Position numbers and translations under genes: made by a program | Shown: positions 1 through 7,529 of the stretch, piece after piece | Position numbering within the stretch: the stretch's first letter is position 1 | How the letters are laid out: every line of letters begins with the position of its first letter | Source of the DNA: Cyclobacteriaceae bacterium | GTDB lineage: Bacteria; Bacteroidota; Bacteroidia; Cytophagales; Cyclobacteriaceae | Direction: 5' to 3' | NCBI GenBank assembly: GCA_016786495.1 | Contig: JAEUUJ010000025.1 | Location: forward strand, 1-64,000 | DNA length: 64,000 nucleotides | Notes under the pieces: model-generated | What the model was told of the DNA's origin: nothing | The model's input: the letters and a program-made list of their open reading frames with translations, nothing else | Databases searched by the model: none

Positions 1-1377
1 CCAAAAATGCAACAAGCGCACGACTGGGCTGTTGCCAAGTATTCAAGCTGGAACATTCCGGCACGCAATGAGAAGTGGGGCGATTGGCGCGGCTGGGAAC
101 GCGGCATCACGCACATCGATATGACTTCTCCCTGGGTTAAATCCCTGGCCGGAACACAACTTGCCTGGAGTCCGAGCACGAAAGGCAAAACTGTTTCAGG
201 TGATGTAGTGATTATTCCCAATGTTGCCGATTCAATTGAATTCCAGAAATGGCTCCCCAGTGTAAAAGGAAAGTTTGTGATGATCTCCATGAATCAGCCA
301 ACCGGCCGCACCGATGATAACTGGGAAAAGCATGGAACAAAAGAGTCTGTTGAAAAGATGAAGAAGGATCGTCAGGCATTGACGGAAGCATGGAACACAC
401 GTATTAAGAACACCGGTAAGACCAACAACACACTGCCCACGGTATTGGAAAATGCTGGTGCCGCCGGCATCGTCATGTGCTACTGGTCGCGCTGGTCGGG
501 AGCCAACAAAATCTTTAGTGCCCGCACCAAAAAAATTCCAACCATTGATTTGATGCTGGAGGATTACGGTTTGTTGTATCGCCTCACGGAATCAGGCAAG
601 CCTACCAAAATCAGTGTTCGTGCTGAATCGAAAGAGACAGGCGTTGTTCCTACCTACAATACCGTTGCAGAAATCAAGAGTACGACTAATCCAAATGAAT
701 ACGTGATGCTGTCTGCACACTTTGATTCCTGGGATGGCGGAACAGGCGCTACCGATAACGGAACCGGAACGCTGGTGATGATGGAAGCGATGCGCATTCT
801 CAAAGCGGTGTATCCGAATCCGAAAAGAACGATCCTTGTGGGTCATTGGGGAAGCGAAGAGCAGGGACTAAATGGCTCACGTGCGTTTGTGGAAGATCAC
901 AAAGACATTGTTGCCAACTTGCAGGCACTGTTCAATCAGGATAACGGAACCGGACGTGTTACCAGCATCAGCGGTCAGGGTTTCCTGCATTCCTATGAAT
1001 ACATTACCCGTTGGTTGTCGAAAGTACCGCGCGAGTACAAGGCAGATCTCGAAACAACATTCCCGGGAAGTCCGGGTAGTGGCGGTTCTGATTTTGCTTC
1101 ATTCGTTGCAGCAGGGGCACCGGGCTTTTCGTTAAGTTCACTCAGCTGGGATTACGGAACGTACACCTGGCATACGAACCTTGATACATACGATAAGATC
1201 GTGTTTGATGATGTGCGCAATAACGCAATCCTCGCAGCGATCCTCGTTTATCAGGCATGCGAAGATCCTAACAAAACAGCACGGGATAAGAGTGTGCTGC
1301 CGTTGAATCCGCGTACGGGCGAACCGGGCAAATGGCCTGAGCAAAGAAGCCCGACACGCAAGGGCGGAATGGATTAA
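1..1377 (+). CDS. M28 family zinc peptidase, N-terminus outside the window
   Basis: This is the C-terminal part of a secreted or periplasmic aminopeptidase-like enzyme of family M28. The frame is open from base 1, and the first visible residues (QQAHDWAVAKYSSWN) match an internal helix of such enzymes, so the ATG at base 7 is probably not the true start. A PA-like insert comes first (roughly residues 30-220). The catalytic domain follows and shows the co-catalytic zinc motifs: SAHFDSWDGG with its His and Asp, the bridging Asp in GATDNGTGT, the Glu-Glu pair in GSEEQGLNGS, and a late His in WHTNLDTYD. All ligands appear intact. A strong terminator lies 28 bp downstream. The signal peptide cannot be seen. 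The family call is firm; the substrate is unknown. Confidence 0.88.
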   Translation, partial: PKMQQAHDWAVAKYSSWNIPARNEKWGDWRGWERGITHIDMTSPWVKSLAGTQLAWSPSTKGKTVSGDVVIIPNVADSIEFQKWLPSVKGKFVMISMNQPTGRTDDNWEKHGTKESVEKMKKDRQALTEAWNTRIKNTGKTNNTLPTVLENAGAAGIVMCYWSRWSGANKIFSARTKKIPTIDLMLEDYGLLYRLTESGKPTKISVRAESKETGVVPTYNTVAEIKSTTNPNEYVMLSAHFDSWDGGTGATDNGTGTLVMMEAMRILKAVYPNPKRTILVGHWGSEEQGLNGSRAFVEDHKDIVANLQALFNQDNGTGRVTSISGQGFLHSYEYITRWLSKVPREYKADLETTFPGSPGSGGSDFASFVAAGAPGFSLSSLSWDYGTYTWHTNLDTYDKIVFDDVRNNAILAAILVYQACEDPNKTARDKSVLPLNPRTGEPGKWPEQRSPTRKGGMD

Positions 1378-1405
1378 TAATTTGGTTAATTGTTGTGAAT
1401 AGAGA

Positions 1406-1433
1406 AGTCCTGCAGAAATGCGGGACTTTTTTT
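1406..1433 (+). terminator. Rho-independent terminator after the M28 peptidase
   Basis: The arms AGTCCTGC and GCGGGACT form an 8-bp stem with one G-U pair and a 6-base loop, followed directly by seven T. It lies between the + strand peptidase and the convergent acetyltransferase, whose stop codon overlaps the T-tract. Confidence 0.85.
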
Positions 1434-1881
1434 ATAGCATTTTCTCAAAACAAACGCTGTTGTCAACTCCAATGTACTGGCCGTAGTTCGGAGTTATGCG
1501 GTAGCCATTTTTTTCATACAACGCGATCGCTTCCGGTTGGCGTTTGCCTGTTTCCAGGACGCATTTTTTATACCCCAACTCATGTGCCCAATGCTCAAGC
1601 TCGGTCAAAATCAGCGTGGCTACGCCACCTTTCCGATTTTCCGGCAATACGTACATCCGCTTAACTTCCATAACCCCGGGTGCCTGTTCTTTCACGGCTC
1701 CGCAGCCTACCGCTTTGGAGTTATCATACGCAACTACTACGTGTTTCAGCGTTGCAATGGTGTTGTATTGCGCATAGAAGGAGTGTTCATCGCCATCGCG
1801 CTTCGCAAGGTCGGCATCCAACAGCCTGACGAGCGATATAAAATCCGGATGGTCGGATGTTGTGCGGATCAGTTTGATCAT
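1432..1881 (-). CDS. GNAT family N-acetyltransferase
   Basis: A 149-residue single-domain protein of the GCN5-related acetyltransferase family, which moves an acetyl group from acetyl-CoA to an amine. The acetyl-CoA-binding region is visible as VKRMYVLPENRKGGVATLILTELE (cut here by position: about residues 93-116), with the characteristic R-x-x-G-x-A pattern written as RKGGVA. It is followed by LETGKRQPEAIALYEKNGY, the usual last beta-alpha-beta part with the ALYEKNGY motif. The ATG start at 1881 gives the normal family length. It is convergent with the M28 peptidase gene and separated from the next gene by about 60 bp. The acceptor substrate cannot be predicted. Confidence 0.88.
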   Translation of the reverse strand: MIKLIRTTSDHPDFISLVRLLDADLAKRDGDEHSFYAQYNTIATLKHVVVAYDNSKAVGCGAVKEQAPGVMEVKRMYVLPENRKGGVATLILTELEHWAHELGYKKCVLETGKRQPEAIALYEKNGYRITPNYGQYIGVDNSVCFEKML

Positions 1882-1940
1882 GGGGTTTTAAACAAAGTTA
1901 AAACCTGCACGCGAACCGGTGAACAACTTCTTACAATAAT

Positions 1941-2504
1941 TTACACCGTGAGCGATCCGCGAAAACCTCGGGCCGCATAGTATGATTCCGCCCCGTTATG
2001 GTAAACAAACACATGGCCATACCTCCAGTCGCAGAAAATTGCGCCTCCTGCTTTGCGGATATCGGCAGGAGTCTTAATCCAGCTTGACGTTTTGGTGTCG
2101 AACTTACCCAGGCGCTGAAGGTTGCGGTATTGTTCTTCCGTGAGCAGATCGATTCCCATGTCTTCTGCCAGCTGAACGGCACTGTTTTGGGGTTTGTTTT
2201 CTTTTCGTTTTTCGAGCGCCTCGTGATCGTAGCAAAAACTTCTTCGGCCTGCCGGACTTTCTGCGGAGCAGTCGACAAACACAAAGGCTCCAGTCTTGGT
2301 GCTTTCTACCACATCGGGTTCACCACCGGTTTTTTCCATCTGTGCCAGTGACCAAAGTTTGTCCGGATTTGCCTCAAGTTTTGCCTGAACCTTGCGCCAG
2401 TCAATGCCTTTGTGGCGATTCATATTTTTTTCAAAACGTTGCTGCAGCGTTGCGAGCAGTTCGTTACGTTCAGCTGCTGAGAGTTTCGATTTTGCCTTTG
2501 CCAT
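1941..2504 (-). CDS. DUF4256 domain-containing protein
   Basis: About 187 residues starting at MAKAKSKLSAAERNELL. A longer frame reaches 2555, but the extra 17 residues look like untranslated leader, so the internal ATG at 2504 is preferred. The sequence resembles the DUF4256 family by recall: an N-terminal helical part with LLATLQQRFEKNMNRHKG, a central region with Cys-containing strands (VFVDCSAESPAGRRSFCYD), the motif EDMGIDLLTEEQYRNLQ, and a C-terminal WRYGHVFVYHNGAESYYA. There is no signal peptide or membrane segment, so it is cytoplasmic. The biochemical role of this family is not known to me. It stands alone, between an acetyltransferase and a DoxX-like gene. Confidence 0.75.
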   Translation of the reverse strand: MAKAKSKLSAAERNELLATLQQRFEKNMNRHKGIDWRKVQAKLEANPDKLWSLAQMEKTGGEPDVVESTKTGAFVFVDCSAESPAGRRSFCYDHEALEKRKENKPQNSAVQLAEDMGIDLLTEEQYRNLQRLGKFDTKTSSWIKTPADIRKAGGAIFCDWRYGHVFVYHNGAESYYAARGFRGSLTV

Positions 2505-2602
2505 ATTTGTGATGTTAATCGTCTGATATTTTTCCTTTCCGGATGTTAGGAGCATTTTTCATGCATGCGCTGATTTCGGCTTTGGAGCGTGTGTTTTTAG
2601 TG

Positions 2603-2992
2603 CTATGAAAGTAAGGATTTAACGGTTCTGCTTTCCGGCCGGAAATACCACGAAGTGACCGTTAGTACAATTAATAGTGCCGGGCCGAACAATTCTTGAG
2701 CAGAATCATCAACTGCAAGATGTGAAATGATTGCCCCTGACATCGCGAAGAAGAATCCGGCATATGCCCATTCCTTTACCAATGGAAATTTCGGAACCAG
2801 CACGGCGATCACACCCAGGATTTTCCAAACGCCAAGAATGGTGAGAAAGTAGCGGGGGTAACCCAGGCGATTCATCATCACAATCTCTTCTTCAACTTGC
2901 ACGAGTTGGACAATTCCGGTGGCGGTCATTCCCAACGACAACCACAAGGTGGCGATCCAGTAGATGATTTTGTTGCGTTTTTCCGTGTTCAT
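2603..2992 (-). CDS. DoxX-like small membrane protein
   Basis: A 129-residue integral membrane protein with four predicted hydrophobic segments, starting with IIYWIATLWLSLGMTATGIV. The pattern RLGYPRYFLTILGVWKILGVIAVL is typical of DoxX/DoxD-like proteins found next to SRPBCC and ArsR genes. It is the last gene of a tight three-gene unit: arsR (start 3791), SRPBCC, DoxX, with gaps of only 4 and 6 bases. Known members have been tied to quinone or thiol redox functions, but nothing in this sequence proves that. By context it belongs to the regulon of the upstream ArsR-type repressor. Confidence 0.78.
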   Translation of the reverse strand: MNTEKRNKIIYWIATLWLSLGMTATGIVQLVQVEEEIVMMNRLGYPRYFLTILGVWKILGVIAVLVPKFPLVKEWAYAGFFFAMSGAIISHLAVDDSAQELFGPALLIVLTVTSWYFRPESRTVKSLLS

Positions 2993-2998
2993 AAATTT

Positions 2999-3463
2999 CT
3001 AGTTACGTTTTTTGACAATTTCCTGCAGACGGTTGTGTGCCATGTTGATTCCCTGAGCGAACGGCAGTTTCAGCATTTGATCGCGCATTTCTGCCGAGCG
3101 GTAAACAATCTTCATCGTGAGCTTGCTCGTATCCGGAGTGAGGCTTTCGAAGTCAAGAAATTCGAGTTGTACATCAAACGGCGTGTTCTCCATCTCGAAC
3201 GTTCTGATGATTTTTACTTCCGGCACATACGTGTGATAAGTTCCATTGAAGTAATGCTTGTTTCCTCTCGGATCGGTGGTCTCAAACCGGTAGGAGCCGT
3301 GATTTTTGTTTTCGAGTTTGAGTACTTTGGTGCCCATCCACTGTTCAACAATCTCAGCCTCGGCATATGCCTGGAACAAAAGTTCAAGCGGTAGTTCAAA
3401 TTCGCGGGTGATCGTCAGTTCCTGGCGATTATCTTCTGCGTGAATTTTTGTTTTCAGTTCCAT
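2999..3463 (-). CDS. SRPBCC (AHSA1-type) domain protein
   Basis: A 154-residue soluble protein of the START/SRPBCC superfamily, AHSA1 branch. Visible features are the N-terminal strand ELTITREFELPLELLFQAYAE, the EQWMGTKVLKLE segment, the central YRFETTDPRGNKHYFNGTYH strand-turn-strand, and the long C-terminal helix ending in MAHNRLQEIVKKR, which in this fold packs over a hydrophobic pocket. It lies between the ArsR-type regulator (4-base gap) and the DoxX-like gene (6-base gap), a very common trio in Bacteroidota. The ligand is unknown. The family call is firm; the role is inferred only from linkage. Confidence 0.85.
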   Translation of the reverse strand: MELKTKIHAEDNRQELTITREFELPLELLFQAYAEAEIVEQWMGTKVLKLENKNHGSYRFETTDPRGNKHYFNGTYHTYVPEVKIIRTFEMENTPFDVQLEFLDFESLTPDTSKLTMKIVYRSAEMRDQMLKLPFAQGINMAHNRLQEIVKKRN

Positions 3464-3467
3464 GCGA

Positions 3468-3791
3468 TTATTTTTTTGATTTATAGGTTTTCATAATGCT
3501 CTCCAGCTTGTTAAACCGTTCGTCCCAAAGTTTGCGGAAGGCTTCGATGAAGTCGGCTACTTCGCTCATTTGCTTAGCGTTGACGTGATAGAGAATTTCC
3601 CGGCCATGTTGCTCTGCCTTTACAAGCTCGCACTCCGTTAAAATCTGAATGTGTTTGGAGATCGTTTGCCGTGACGAGTCGAAATTTTCGGCAATGGCTC
3701 CGGGCGTTAGCGCCTGAGCCGCGAGTAACAATAAAATAGCCCTGCGCGTAGGGTCGGCAATGGCCTGAAAAACATCTCTGCGGGATTCCAT
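3468..3791 (-). CDS. ArsR family winged-helix repressor
   Basis: About 107 residues from [20 protein letters not shown]. The frame extends to 3842, but that region contains the promoter and two palindromes, so the ATG at 3791 is the likely start. The domain order is typical of metal-independent ArsR proteins: dimer helix, [15 protein letters not shown], then the helix-turn-helix with [32 protein letters not shown], which carries the recognition helix and the beta wing. No clear metal-binding CxC motif is present, so an organic or redox signal is more likely than arsenic. It heads the arsR/SRPBCC/DoxX operon and probably represses its own promoter. Confidence 0.88.
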   Translation of the reverse strand: MESRRDVFQAIADPTRRAILLLLAAQALTPGAIAENFDSSRQTISKHIQILTECELVKAEQHGREILYHVNAKQMSEVADFIEAFRKLWDERFNKLESIMKTYKSKK

Positions 3792-3795
3792 TTTA

Positions 3796-3842
3796 TGCAG
3801 TCGTTTGACTGCAAATATATATGCAGCTATTTGACTGCACAA
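3796..3842 (-). promoter_or_regulatory. Promoter with two palindromic operators for the arsR/SRPBCC/DoxX operon
   Basis: On the minus strand a TTG (-33 element, 3840-3842) is followed after 20 bp by TATATTTG (3812-3819), which fits the Bacteroidota -7 consensus TAnnTTTG. Two 18-bp palindromes are present. The one at 3796-3813, TGCAGTCGTTTGACTGCA, has perfect 7-bp arms and overlaps the -7 box. The other at 3822-3839, TGCAGCTATTTGACTGCA, is imperfect and fills the space between the -33 and -7 elements. Their starts are 26 bp apart. The layout suits repression by the dimeric ArsR protein encoded just downstream. Confidence 0.7.
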
Positions 3843-3918
3843 TTTTAGTGAGGAAAAATTCCAGTAAATTTTTAAAATTCTCTAAAACAGGCTGATTAAC
3901 GCCCTTCAGGTTACGATT

Positions 3919-4584
3919 TTACTTTTTCGTAGCCAGCCAGCCCATGTACACGGCTGATTGAAAGAAGCGCACGGGCGGGTTGAAACCTGCCTGAGTAAAC
4001 AGGTGAACAAGGTTTTCTTCGGAGATGTGGTGAAGTTCATGCTGAATCCTGTACAGTCGGGTTTTAGCCTGTTCGGCATCGACACCGTCAGGCCACAGCA
4101 AACGGAGGATTTCGACATTGGTGTGAAACGACTCACCTTCTCCCGTAATGTCCATCATTACAAACGACCCACCCGGTTTCAGCCGGTCGGCTATCGCCTT
4201 TAACAGGTTCAACTTTTCGGGCTCTTTCAAGAAGTGCAGCACAAGCAGCAGCGTAGCGGCACCAAATGCAGGTTCAGGTGCAAGGTCTGTCACCAGCCCG
4301 TCAACCAGCGTAACGTTCGGAGCGGTGCGGAATTTTTCGCGGGCTTGCTTAAGCATTTCCGGTGATGGATCAACGCCCGTGATTTCCCAGCGCTGCGTGC
4401 TTTGAGCAAATCGTTCAATCTCGTTTCCGGTGCCGCACCCTGCACACAGCAAGCTTTTGTGTTCAACATCACGCAATACGCGCGGCAACTGGTTTAGAAA
4501 ATAGTGATAGTTTGGAATCCAGGTTTCGACAAACTGGTTATAGCCGGCAGCGCGGTCGCTTTCGAAAATTTCGGTCTGGCTCAT
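3919..4584 (-). CDS. Class I SAM-dependent methyltransferase
   Basis: A 221-residue soluble methyltransferase. Motif I is seen as LLCAGCGTGNEIERFA (about residues 44-59), which binds S-adenosylmethionine. The acidic end of beta strand 2 is seen in EITGVDPSPEMLKQA, and the post-motif strand as ATLLLVLHFLKEPEKLNLL. Further on, LKPGGSFVMMDITGE is the usual motif III region. The C-terminal half contains LRLLWPDGVDAEQAKTRLYR and ends in a segment like those of methyltransferases with small-molecule substrates. The start overlaps the stop of the upstream acetyltransferase by 4 bases (ATGA), so the two genes are probably cotranslated. The substrate is not evident. Confidence 0.85.
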   Translation of the reverse strand: MSQTEIFESDRAAGYNQFVETWIPNYHYFLNQLPRVLRDVEHKSLLCAGCGTGNEIERFAQSTQRWEITGVDPSPEMLKQAREKFRTAPNVTLVDGLVTDLAPEPAFGAATLLLVLHFLKEPEKLNLLKAIADRLKPGGSFVMMDITGEGESFHTNVEILRLLWPDGVDAEQAKTRLYRIQHELHHISEENLVHLFTQAGFNPPVRFFQSAVYMGWLATKK

Positions 4585-5021
4585 CGTGTTGAATAAACAT
4601 TTTTATTGTGAAGCTCCATCCATTTTGTGGGATCGGCTATGGCGGTCCAGCCAAACTGGCGATACAGCCCATGCGCATCACCGGTTAACAGAATCCATCG
4701 TCTCAATCCCTGCAAATCGGGGTGGGCCATAATTACTTTCAGCAGCCATTTCGAAAGTCCGTGACCCCGGTATTCCTCCAGAATATAAACATCGCCCAGG
4801 TAAGCGATCGTTGAAAAATCCGAGATCACCCGTGCGAATCCGATTTGCTTGTCACCCTGATAGACGCCAAAGCAAAGTGAGTGTTCGATGGCTGTCGCGA
4901 CTGTTTCTTTGGGAATGTTCAGACACCAATATGCTTTTGTGGATAAAAATTCGTGTATGGAGTCGAGCTTCAGCTTCGACTTGTCGGTGGAGATTGTAAA
5001 CTGATTTTTATGAAGTATCAT
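4581..5021 (-). CDS. GNAT family N-acetyltransferase
   Basis: A 146-residue acetyltransferase of the GNAT fold, distinct from the one at 1.4 kb. It shows VISDFSTIAYLGDVYILEEY followed by RGHGLSKWLLKVIM, the acetyl-CoA-binding turn with the R-G-H-G-L pattern, and a C-terminal LLTGDAHGLYRQFGW that matches the last part of the fold. The stop codon overlaps the ATG of the methyltransferase gene by 4 bases, which points to a two-gene transcript. Upstream, 5022-5240 holds no convincing gene. The substrate is unknown. Confidence 0.85.
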   Translation of the reverse strand: MILHKNQFTISTDKSKLKLDSIHEFLSTKAYWCLNIPKETVATAIEHSLCFGVYQGDKQIGFARVISDFSTIAYLGDVYILEEYRGHGLSKWLLKVIMAHPDLQGLRRWILLTGDAHGLYRQFGWTAIADPTKWMELHNKNVYSTR

Positions 5022-5240
5022 CGGAGGTTCAAAGAAATATAATTCTCATTACCTGTTTACGTAATGAAAGTCCTTTTGGCCATCCTGAACCTCGATTTTT
5101 GCGATTGTTTTTAACGGAATGTTCTGGATGGAAGGTATCAAACACGATTAAACCCATGCCGATTTCCATTTCGATCGATGTATTTTGTTGTGATGATCGG
5201 TTTTACGAGATGCTGAAGCTGATATTCGTGCAACCAACAT

Positions 5241-6128
5241 CTAACGACCCAGTAATTTATGGCCGACCCTGCTTTCCCTGACGATGTCGTACGTGGTGCC
5301 GTTGAAAGCCAGTACAGAATTCCAACTTAGATCCGTATCGGGAAGCCCGCATTCAGCCAGGTAAAGTCTTTTTCCGCGCACATTGATTGCCACAGGTGTA
5401 ATGCGCTTAATTACCTCGCGGGATTTGCTTTTATAAAGTACCTCAATAAGATTATCCTGATTTTCAGTAATAAAGGCCGTTGTGTCAGACGAAATAGTTG
5501 AAATGATCTGTTGCTCAATTTTATAGTGTGAGCTGACCGATACATCGCCTGCATTTAATTCTAAATGTTTGATTAAGGTGGCTGTAAGGGTTTGGTCATC
5601 CCATGCTAAGCACTGAATTTCTTTCGGCTCAAGAGGCGAGTTCCCGATGCAGAACACTGGGCCAACAATATTGGGATTCTCGACCTGAAACACAGCTACA
5701 AAGCTACTTTCGATCAAATCTTCAACGTATTCGATATGACTTAACTGGCCGGTGGTTAATCGTTCATTAGCCTCATCATAAAGGGCAATTGTTTTTAGCC
5801 CCCGTAAGTCAAAATACGGTTCAGCAGCCGCGATTTCTATACGGGTTCGCTTCATCTCATCATCACGGTAGACGACCTGAGTGCCGAGTTTAGTGATTTC
5901 GTTGTACGAGTCGTAGTTGAAAGAATCAACGAAGTATAAATCGGTGAAGAAAAAGTTGTTGTCCGGGAATTTGTTGATATATCCGAAGTAGGCAAGTGTG
6001 TCTCCATTCAAGCTTGACGGTGCCGAAGTAACGCCTGCCGCCTCGGTATTGGTTTGCGACTCGTTAAGTTGTGGCCGGGAGCAGGCACTCAACGTAATCG
6101 AGAGGAGAACAGCAATTAGATGTTTCAT
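5241..6128 (-). CDS. Putative lipoprotein of unknown function
   Basis: A 295-residue protein with a lipoprotein signal: MKHLIAVLLSITLSAC, with lipobox LSAC and Cys16 as the predicted lipidated residue. The mature part is rich in beta-like stretches (YIEYVEDL-type segments are absent, but runs such as SSFVAVFQVENPNIVGPVF are present), and I recognise no domain. It ends with LYLAECGLPDTDLSWNSVLAFNGTTYDIVRES. It lies 19 bp downstream of another lipoprotein and may share its transcript. Both mature proteins begin with a short spacer and a DSLAF/DTLAY motif, which suggests they are distant paralogues. I cannot assign a role; localisation to the envelope is the only supported statement. Confidence 0.72.
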   Translation of the reverse strand: MKHLIAVLLSITLSACSRPQLNESQTNTEAAGVTSAPSSLNGDTLAYFGYINKFPDNNFFFTDLYFVDSFNYDSYNEITKLGTQVVYRDDEMKRTRIEIAAAEPYFDLRGLKTIALYDEANERLTTGQLSHIEYVEDLIESSFVAVFQVENPNIVGPVFCIGNSPLEPKEIQCLAWDDQTLTATLIKHLELNAGDVSVSSHYKIEQQIISTISSDTTAFITENQDNLIEVLYKSKSREVIKRITPVAINVRGKRLYLAECGLPDTDLSWNSVLAFNGTTYDIVRESRVGHKLLGR

Positions 6129-6147
6129 GGAGTCCGTTGGAACTTCG

Positions 6148-6948
6148 TCAGTAAAGTCGCCCTGTTTTTGCCGGATTCTTCAAATCAATCCAAAAAATCT
6201 GTATCGATTCGCCTTCATCATACTGCCCATTTCCGTTTTCATCCTGTTGAGCAAATACGTACATGAAGTCATTTGCGGAATCATATTCCGATTTAAACAC
6301 ATTGTAGTTTACAGGAATCAATGAACGTTTGCTGGTTGCGTGAATATCGAAATAATAGAATCTTCTCAAATCCCAAGCGTTAATATATCCGTCTTTATTG
6401 GTGTCTTCATCGAAAACCGAAATCATAAAGTAATCCCGGGCAACAGGCTTATAGTTCAGTGTATCCTTGGAGAACGTCGGGTAGTAAAGCGTTTTGACCA
6501 AAACAGGCTTTTCGAAAAAGTTCTTTTGTTGCTGGGCCTGCACGTCATAATGTGCAACGTTTACCATATTAAAGCCATACACCCCTTCAAAGCCCGGCAT
6601 GAAATTACCGTTCCATTGATTACCATCGTACGTTTTTTCATCCTCTTCATAATCATCGTAGCGATAGTAGAATCCATCATGACCAATATACGTTGTGTTG
6701 TCATCGTTATAGTTGACCTTATAGATGGTCGTCAGCCTGTATTGAGGAAGACCAGTCAGGTGAACACTGCTTGGTTTTGTTTTGAATGCCAGTGAGTCTT
6801 TTGACAAGCCGTTGACCGGTCGATCCGGCCTGCTTTCCGGAGTGGTGCTCACCGCAAAGCCTTTTTCCTGCGGCTTTTCGAAACAGCCTGCACATAAAAA
6901 TAGCGCTGACAATGTCAGCGCCTGAAGGAATATTTTTTTACCTAGCAT
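6148..6948 (-). CDS. Putative lipoprotein with EF-hand-like calcium motifs
   Basis: A 266-residue protein with a lipoprotein signal ending in LCAGC (Cys22 predicted lipidated). Two Asp/Asn-rich loops near the C-terminus look like calcium-binding EF-hand or dockerin-type loops: DEDTNKDGYINAWDLR (D-x-N-x-D-G-x-I) and DENGNGQYDEGE. The centre is rich in Tyr and Asp (DNTTYIGHDGFYYRYDDYEEDEK). I recognise no named family. It is 19 bp from the next lipoprotein and 20 bp from the FKBP isomerase upstream, all on the minus strand, so one transcript is plausible. It is probably attached to the outer or inner membrane facing the periplasm or surface. Confidence 0.72.
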   Translation of the reverse strand: MLGKKIFLQALTLSALFLCAGCFEKPQEKGFAVSTTPESRPDRPVNGLSKDSLAFKTKPSSVHLTGLPQYRLTTIYKVNYNDDNTTYIGHDGFYYRYDDYEEDEKTYDGNQWNGNFMPGFEGVYGFNMVNVAHYDVQAQQQKNFFEKPVLVKTLYYPTFSKDTLNYKPVARDYFMISVFDEDTNKDGYINAWDLRRFYYFDIHATSKRSLIPVNYNVFKSEYDSANDFMYVFAQQDENGNGQYDEGESIQIFWIDLKNPAKTGRLY

Positions 6949-6968
6949 GGGGTATTGAATACTGTTGC

Positions 6969-7448
6969 TTAATGATGATGTCCGCCCGGACCGTGAACGT
7001 GACCATGCGCAAGCTCTTCGCTTGTTGCATTTCTTACTTCCATGACTTCCACATCAAAGTTCAGCTCAACTCCAGCCAATGGATGATTGCCGTCAATGGT
7101 AACCGTATCCAGGCCGACTTCCGTAACGGTGACAACCTGTGAGCCGTGATTTCCGCTTGCGGAAAACTGCATACCTTTTTTCACTTCCTGTGTTCCGAAA
7201 GCCGTACGCGGCACTTTTTGAATCTGACGGTCATCGCGAACTCCGTATCCTTTTTCCGGGCTCACTTTGATGGTGACCTTGTCGCCTTTTGATTTTCCTT
7301 CCAAACCTTCCTCCATTCCGAGGATCAGGTTCCCAATACCCTGAATGTAGTACAACGGCTGACGTCCTTTGCTGCTATCCAGCACATTACCGCTGTTATC
7401 GGTGAGCGTATAGTGAATCGCGGCTACTTTTTCTTTTGCAATTTTCAT
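6969..7448 (-). CDS. SlyD-like FKBP-type peptidyl-prolyl isomerase
   Basis: A 159-residue protein that interconverts cis and trans proline bonds and acts as a chaperone. The FKBP part is split by an insert-in-flap domain as in SlyD: VAAIHYTLTDNSGNVLDSS, then YIQGIGNLILGMEEGLEGKSKGDKVTIKVSPEKGYG, then the flap insert, then DGNHPLAGVELNFDVEVMEV. The tail is His-rich (HGHVHGPGGHHH), which in SlyD proteins binds nickel and other metals. There is no signal peptide, so it is cytoplasmic. It is probably the first gene of a unit with the two lipoproteins downstream. The family call is firm; metal binding is inferred from the tail. Confidence 0.9.
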   Translation of the reverse strand: MKIAKEKVAAIHYTLTDNSGNVLDSSKGRQPLYYIQGIGNLILGMEEGLEGKSKGDKVTIKVSPEKGYGVRDDRQIQKVPRTAFGTQEVKKGMQFSASGNHGSQVVTVTEVGLDTVTIDGNHPLAGVELNFDVEVMEVRNATSEELAHGHVHGPGGHHH

Positions 7449-7460
7449 GGAATGTGACTT

Positions 7461-7494
7461 TTTTAATAAAGAATAAAGGCTGCATCGCGCAGCC
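7461..7494 (-). terminator. Probable terminator of the hybrid sensor gene
   Basis: A perfect 6-bp stem (GGCTGC/GCAGCC, 7478-7494, 5-base loop) is followed on the minus strand by a T-rich run, TTTATTCTTTATT. It sits between the end of the hybrid sensor gene and the start of the FKBP gene on the same strand. Confidence 0.5.
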
Positions 7495-7529
7495 CCGATT
7501 GATCGTTAAAATTACTAAAAAAAGGAAAG

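Noticed and set aside
5099..5281. Plus-strand frame of 60 codons
   Set aside because: Overlaps the end of the lipoprotein gene on the other strand and looks like chance.
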